A DNA stretch of 64,000 bases, from NCBI GenBank assembly GCA_016165875.1, contig JABBOT010000082.1, positions 4,143,168 to 4,207,167 on the forward strand. The letters are read 5' to 3'. The notes under the pieces are model-generated. The model searched no databases and had not been told where the DNA came from. It saw only the letters and a program-made list of their open reading frames with translations. Each line of letters opens with the position of its first letter. The stretch's first letter is position 1. This document shows, in pieces, positions 57,907 to 64,000 of the stretch. The DNA is from Acanthopleura granulata. Its lineage: Eukaryota > Mollusca > Polyplacophora > Chitonida > Chitonidae. The position numbers and the translations under genes are program-made.

Positions 57907-60062
57907 ACAACCAATCAAGTAGCTGGAGAAAGCACTCCCAGATATTTGACTCTCTGCCAATGACAGGATGTCCAGACAGACCTGTCCAGTAGAGATGCCA
58001 GCTGAGCAGGAATCTGTCTATACTGTTATCATCATTGGCGATTTCCAATGGTTACTGGAACAGGAAGCAATAACCGGACCTTTTGCCACATAGAATATAC
58101 AAAGGCACGAAATTTCACAGCCAGGGTTTGCTTCATGTGGTCTCCTTTCACCACAGAATACATGTACAAATTTTTACAGTCCAGGTAACTTTCTTGAAAG
58201 GACAAGGTCTCCTTCCTCTGCCAGGGTTTCCATCAATAATGCTGATCACGCTCTTTGGCAAATTCCAAATTTAAATTTCCTTTACAAGAGAAGCACGTAT
58301 GAACATGGACAGAAGACCTTCTACCTGTGACATATTTTTAATTTAATCAAACAAAAAGATATCAACAAAGAATCTTTAAAAACACTGCCACTAAAATCCA
58401 TGTCACATGGCAAAATGCATCAGCATGTCACACAAATATCTGGCAATCCACCAGCCCTGGAAATATTTAGATTCTCAAATCCACCAGTCCTCATTTCTCT
58501 TAACAAAACAACAGCATACATGTACCATACATCCCAATGCATGTACGCATGTCCATGTGTAAGAAGAGAGCCTTCTACTGTACAACTGCAGTCTACACTG
58601 TTACATGTAAACACTATAGCATCCTGGAGATAAGATTCACCCATCCCAGCTCAGCTAGCAGAAAAACATCCGGATCTTAGCCGACTAGATGCTGTAAGAC
58701 TTCTAAAACTCCACCTACCCAGTTCCTTCAGTTATTTATTTCATTCTCATGTATATGTATGTTACAGTGTAACATAATGTTGCCATCAAACCAGTTACCT
58801 GAAGGTTTTTGAAGTTCAAAAACACAAAAAAGCAGGTTGCAGGCTAAGATTTGATCTCTGATACACACTAAATTTGATTTTGGAAATGAAACTACATCAA
58901 TCCAATTTCTGGGCTTCTAAATAGGTACAATTTTATCAGTCTAGGCACAATAATGCCCTCAAAATATGCTGGAATAAACACGTGAAAAATTGATGTATTA
59001 CGGTATAGCATCAATTTACACCTTTTCTATGTCATTATAGAAACACAACTGTGAGAAGCTCATCCAAATGAACATGGGAACAGTACAAGGCGTAAAAAGG
59101 AACAAATCTCATTAATATAACATTCAACCGAATCGTGTGGTGGTTGACTTCAAACGAATATTTTCCACCAAAAAAAGACTAATAAACAAAATTACACCCC
59201 ATCAATGACAACACAACTGCATCTGACACATACATCTATCAGCATGAATGAACATCCACAACTTATATTTACAGCAAAACTATCGAATTTTTAAAACAAC
59301 TATGCTCTAACATAAAAACTGCACAGGAGGTTCCTTAAAACTACTCCCATTCCTGAGGTTCACAGCACAATCCAATGTTCTGACCAGAAAATTCCTTTAT
59401 TGTCAGGTGATAAATGGCAATGTGAATGGAGTCATGGAGTATTTCCGTTGCCATAGAAAGTTTAAACATCACAGAGAGCTTTTAGAAATCAGCCGCAAGT
59501 TAAACTCCAGTTTCTGCCACAACAAATTTACGAATTGTTTACAATCAATGATATAACTTTCATAAACACTGATAAGAGTACCAAGCCACTGAAAAAGATC
59601 TGCATCTCTTCCACATCTTTTCTCTAAATAAACAAGTCAATTTACACCCGTAAACATGATAAAGAAATTCTTAACTTTTGACAAAACATTTTTAGGTGAA
59701 GCTGTAAATCTGAATATGTTCTGTTGTTTTTTTTTTTGTTTTTGTTTTTTTTTTCACAAGAAACGTTTACAAATAGGAACTCTTGCCATCGGATCCTGCT
59801 GAAATAAACATTAAACAATTTCTTGACCTTCGTTACGCTAGATGAACACACAGGAAGAGCCTTATTTCCATAAAACTGCATGAACACTACAGATTTAATA
59901 CTGACTTACAATTTATGACATAGGACCAGAGATGTAATTGATCTCTGCTTCGAAGGAAATTTGTTTTTTTTAATCTCTTTCATTTCTCCTTTAGGTCAAT
60001 CCAGCAAACTTTTACCAAGGCCTCTTTTCCACATTCAAAGAGGTCACTGAGAGCCAGCAGTA
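57907..60062. other. Unique non-coding DNA, no gene seen
   Basis: AT-rich, with a T-rich run near 59725-59754. Only accidental frames. Confidence 0.55.
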
Positions 60063-60270
60063 CCCTAAATGATCAAAAATTTCGTGCATGAGTAAGTTGC
60101 TCATTCTTCCTAATTCTGGGAGTTCTATTGATTGTAGGAAAGTCTTTTGTGGACTGCTAGGAAGGTAAGATGATATCTTAACAGAAAAATGGTAAATTTC
60201 AGCCCCAAATGTAATATTTCATGACATTTATTTACCTCAAAAGTGCAATTTTTTGGATGAAATTTTAGGA
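60063..60270 (-). mobile_element. MITE-like element, family 'CCTAAATGAC', copy C (reversed)
   Basis: The plus strand begins CCCTAAATGATCAAAAATTT and ends GGATGAAATTTTAGG near 60270. Read on the minus strand the order is the same as in 8734-8940: CCTAAAATTTCATCC, AAATTGCACTTTTGAGG, TAAATAAATGTCATGAAAT, GAGCAACTTACTCATGCACG, then ATCATTTAGGG. About 208 bp against 207 bp in copy A. Strong evidence for a dispersed family with inverted ends. Confidence 0.72.
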
Positions 60271-60972
60271 CATTTACAGTGACCTGCCTCTGACCAAATT
60301 TAAATGGACAGGAACCTTATCTTGAAACACAGATGATGAAAAGATGCAGAGTGAAGATAACACTAGGCAGCTGATGACAACCCATTTAAGCAGGAGGAGG
60401 GTTGGGTGAGAGGGACAACACCATATGAACATAACACATATGTACACTTGCACTGTAGTTCTGAAAACCGGGACTTACTTATCTGATTCCTTGAGAAAGA
60501 TGAACTTGTAAAATGGTGATCAGTTTTATGGGTGGAGAAAACCTGAGTAAACAGAGTATCCCCTCTTCCATCCCCCCCCCTTGCCAACTATATACACAAA
60601 AACCTTTGACAAGTTGACGAAGAATTTCTTACAGGAGACATATAAACTTGAACGCCATATAAGTGGAAGACAAGTGATCTTCTAGTCCTTGACTGCCTGT
60701 TATCCCCAAAGCGCCAATGAACAATGAGACTTCCCCTCTACCGATTTTGGTTCGATAGCCCGACTAGAATTTGTCTTGAAAGGTTCCTGTGACAGATTTT
60801 CACAACAAAAAACTTTTCTTTTTTATAATGCTCTTTATCTTTTTCAAGACAATTTCCACATGAACTGGCTACATCTGGTTATCTGTTTAATGTGGGATGC
60901 ACAGAACAGGACTTCTGTAGATCATTTTTAATTCCTCTGATACTTGACAGCCTAGTCAGCAAAGCTGTCTAC
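60271..60972. other. Unique non-coding DNA, no gene seen
   Basis: A minus-strand AG...GTAAGTCC pair encloses 64 nt near 60479-60542 with one open frame. The upstream region is not pyrimidine-rich enough to list it as an exon. Confidence 0.5.
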
Positions 60973-60973
60973 A

Positions 60974-61016
<43 letters not shown>

Positions 61017-61022
61017 GTATAT
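60973..61022. repeat. (TA)n microsatellite
   Basis: About 50 bases of TATATA with two TATG interruptions. A shorter TA run closes the window at 63983-63999. Confidence 0.95.
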
Positions 61023-64000
61023 ACTTTTTGTAAGTTTCATTAACTCTCATAATCACTAGCCTATCTTCGATGAAATGAAATTTGAACATCATGTAAAATT
61101 CAGTAAACTATGAATGGCAATAAACACACGCTCGTACAGGTAAACCTGGGATCTGTCGTCAGCAGGTTAAAGGCCTTCTTAATACATCAGGCCCATACTC
61201 TCTGGTAGCCTAAACCTACAATCCAACAGTTGTCAATAAGTTAAGTGATTTCCTTAGAGAAACTGATAAAACTCTCTTATCACTAAGTCCTGGCGGCCTG
61301 TAAGCAATAACCATGACAGCAGAAACCCAAATGTTTAACCCAGAGGGTTCAATACCTGAAACTTATAACCAGGCCAAATGTACCACAATTCCTGCCAGGA
61401 ATCCCACCAAGGACACTTTGCCAAAAGGGTGGTAAAATTGACCTCCCAGGGGGACACTCAAACCATTAGAATCAAGACCCAGGTATATTGCTGGGCAAGG
61501 AGCATCCTATAGCTTTCAGCTGCTGAAGTTAAGGAGATACAACCTAGAGACACATGAATGTATTAGTGGTGAATTTTCCCCCTCATGATGTCTTGAGCTG
61601 TCTGGATGGAGTCTGGATGTATACTGCTTATCAGCAAACTGAACTAATGAGGAGACATGGAACCTGCTCCTGGCCTCCTTCCCACAGAACACAGGACATG
61701 TGCTCTTCGCCCCAGGGGAGGGACAGGCTGGTTAAGGTGGAATGAAACCAGCTGGTCTGGCAAGTGTCAAGTGTCCATGTTATATAGGGCCAAGGGAGAA
61801 CTTGATTAATGAGACCTTAAGTAGTTCCAAAGTAAGGCTGGCTACCAGGAACATCCTGGACAGCATTCCTGGCCATGGTCAGAAAACAATGAGCTCTTAG
61901 CTGAGCTTAAGACCACAGCACAGCAACAACAAACATTTTTACAAGGGTTTTCACATACTTGACGGTTGACTCCCTACTTGCCTCATGATATTTTTTAATA
62001 CCACATAAATTATCTTAGAATACATTAAATATAAATGCAACAAAACCCCATCACAGGTTGCCCTTGCATTTCTAGACAACACAATTTCTCTTGTTCAAGC
62101 AAGTTACAAAATATTTCTAGTTTTTCGAGAAACTCAAAATCATTACTGAAATGAATTAGAACGAATAGCACATTCATCAATTTTAGAATCGATTCATGGC
62201 AAGTCAATGCTCATGATATGTTTCAGTTGTTCTTGGCAAAGACGATCTGTGGCCTGCATGGACAAATTCTGGCTTAAAACTCTCAAATCTGAGATCAACC
62301 TTGCTTTTACATCCATGAGGCTGCAATGACAGGCTCTATTACATGATCTATTACACTGACAATATATCCGCTCAGTTTCCATCCAGACTTTGCACATTTC
62401 CGATACAAGCCTCACATTTCTCCAATGCTCCCAGTTTAATCTGCCAATGTCCTAACTGGACACTATATACAGAGCATGATGTTTGCGAAATCTCTCAAGG
62501 TTAATAAATAAGATATTCCACATATGAACAAACAGCGGGGGACATATTTACTTTCTCCAATGCCTGTCTCATAACTGGATATGATCACCACTGCAAATAC
62601 TGGTATACCTGACGTAACTGCACAGCTTCAGACAAAAAAAAGCTACAGTGTTTAGAAACATCATACTGTGGTTTTGGTTTCACTTGTGCTTAGAGCCCCA
62701 CGCAGATTCTACTCCTTCAAGAAACTGTTTACTCTCCAATAAAAACAAGCAGACTGCTGGAGCTTCTTCAAGGCTGCATGGTCTTACATGGCACCATTTG
62801 GCACACTTGAGATAACAGATGGCAGCGACCCTGTTAACCCAGTTTTGTTTCTCCTAGCACCTTCCACATTACATTCACACATTCTGGTATCAAAACAGAG
62901 ATATTTTAGTTTCTTTCAGTCCTTCTTGATGTGGTACTATACTTGGCAGCTTGCCATCCAATGAACTGCATTTACCAACACGCCATCTTCATAACAACCA
63001 TAGAAGAAAAATATTTCTAATATTAATTTAAATATTTATTTCATTACTATTCATGGCATCAAACGATGTGCTCTGGTAATGCTTTTCAAAGTGCAAAATT
63101 ACTAAATGTGTGTTAATTGTTACAATGGAACAATTTTTCTCTTCATTCGTTGTTAAAATATGATCAGCTAACGAAAAAACACAGCCACAAATTCTCTTAC
63201 TGGCTACAGAATAGTGAGCACTTCTATATTCCCCACCCACTTACATGTATACATCAGGCTCTATTTCCAAACCTGGAATTAACCAATTAAATAGTAAAAT
63301 ATAATAAGTGAATAAAAACATCGCCATTAATTAGGTCTTATCAGTTAGATGGCGAGAAAAAAGATGCATCCTATGAGTTTAAATTACCTGTTCATGAGTG
63401 CCCCACACCAGACACTAGACTATATGCAAACCTTATATTAGCCAGTACAAAAGCAACCTTCAACTAAGTAACAGTTGAGTTCCCGCAGGCAAATAAAATG
63501 ATATACATGTTTTCATGAACTCTTGTGAAATGTGTACATTATCACATCCAAAGCAAGCAGCCACCAACTACTTTCAACATGAAAACCAATGTCATCCAAC
63601 TTCCATTTCCAACTTTTTGTATTAGGTGTGCTAGGCCATTTCCCTTCACAACCTCAATCACCAAAGGTATATCACCTTGTGCTTTCCATCCAGAAAAAAA
63701 CAGCCACCCTCACTCCAACAAGCCTTAACAGAGTTGATGTATGATAGACACAGTTGTCAAGGGCATATAAATAAGCAATAGTGCTACCTGTAGATAATAA
63801 ACAAGGGTTTAAGCAGGTAGCCCATTAAAACTGGTTGACACAGGTATCAGAGTAATTCTGCAGTATGACAAAAAGTATCGCATCCCAACTGGCAATATGT
63901 ACTTAGCATACTCAATCAATTATAATGCAGCTTACCTTCACATAAATATTTAAAGGAAGGTTTTGAAAATGTTCTATTACAGTATATATATATATATATT
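61023..64000. other. Unique non-coding DNA, no gene seen
   Basis: The stretch 61130-61910 is GC-richer and non-repetitive, possibly a conserved block; the rest is AT-rich. No splice-bounded open frames or transposon ends recognised. Confidence 0.5.

Overview
The window reads as nuclear DNA of an invertebrate animal, most likely a mollusc; another lophotrochozoan such as a brachiopod is not excluded. It is visibly AT-rich. It has no operon structure and no long open reading frame outside tandem repeats. It is full of microsatellites, minisatellites, tRNA-derived SINE copies and short palindromic DNA elements. The SINE 3' tail (a 'TTCTTGAGTA' stretch, then 'AAAACACCAATCAAATAAA') and the abundant ACATGTACATGTA-type words are what I associate from memory with molluscan genomes. 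That assignment is inference.

I can identify no gene by homology. Everything looks like intron or intergenic DNA. Several short segments look like candidate exons: open frames between a pyrimidine-rich AG and a strong GTAAG/GTGAG donor. The best are on the minus strand at 29432-29488, 46828-46887, 14197-14247 and 21313-21342, all multiples of three and all readable in phase 1-1. On the plus strand the best is 49466-49552. Weaker ones are at 45064-45338, 55915-56009, 48294-48568, 56343-56392, 33545-33575 and 42035-42046. Candidates occur on both strands, and splice-like pairs arise often by chance in 64 kb, so all have low confidence.

Layout. 1-2.2 kb: unique DNA with a dense CAGGTR cluster. 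2.2-2.66 kb: compound CA microsatellite. 6.57-7.05 kb: long inverted repeat with arms of about 165 bp. 8.73-8.94 kb: first copy of a MITE-like family, repeated at 31.25 kb and, reversed, at 60.06 kb. 19.27-19.44 kb: 43-bp tandem repeat carrying splice-like signals. 20.08-20.33 kb: most complete SINE, with further copies at 24.75, 30.47, 32.24 and 47.03 kb and a different tRNA-SINE at 25.01 kb. 21.0-21.95 kb: octamer cluster, a 130-bp foldback element, a G-rich tract and a TATA-type promoter candidate. 23.68-24.03 kb: G-run and a CpG-rich patch with CRE and X-box-like sites. 25.99-26.12 kb: second foldback element. 27.26-27.34 kb: 27-bp tandem repeat of CCAAT-type sites. 33.77-33.85 kb: a 53-bp insertion inside a 16-bp target-site duplication. 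36.7-36.93 kb: E-box cluster. 38.86-40.04 kb: the largest structure, a 36-bp satellite with higher-order organisation and a palindrome in each unit. 43.02-43.23 kb: 52-bp tandem repeat. 57.52-57.91 kb: a diverged direct duplication. 60.97-61.02 kb: TA microsatellite.

Nothing resembling rRNA, an intact tRNA gene, a CRISPR array or a prokaryotic element was seen. No functional system can be assembled from these features. The most distinctive items are the structured repeats, the clusters of regulatory-type motifs and the small symmetric candidate exons.
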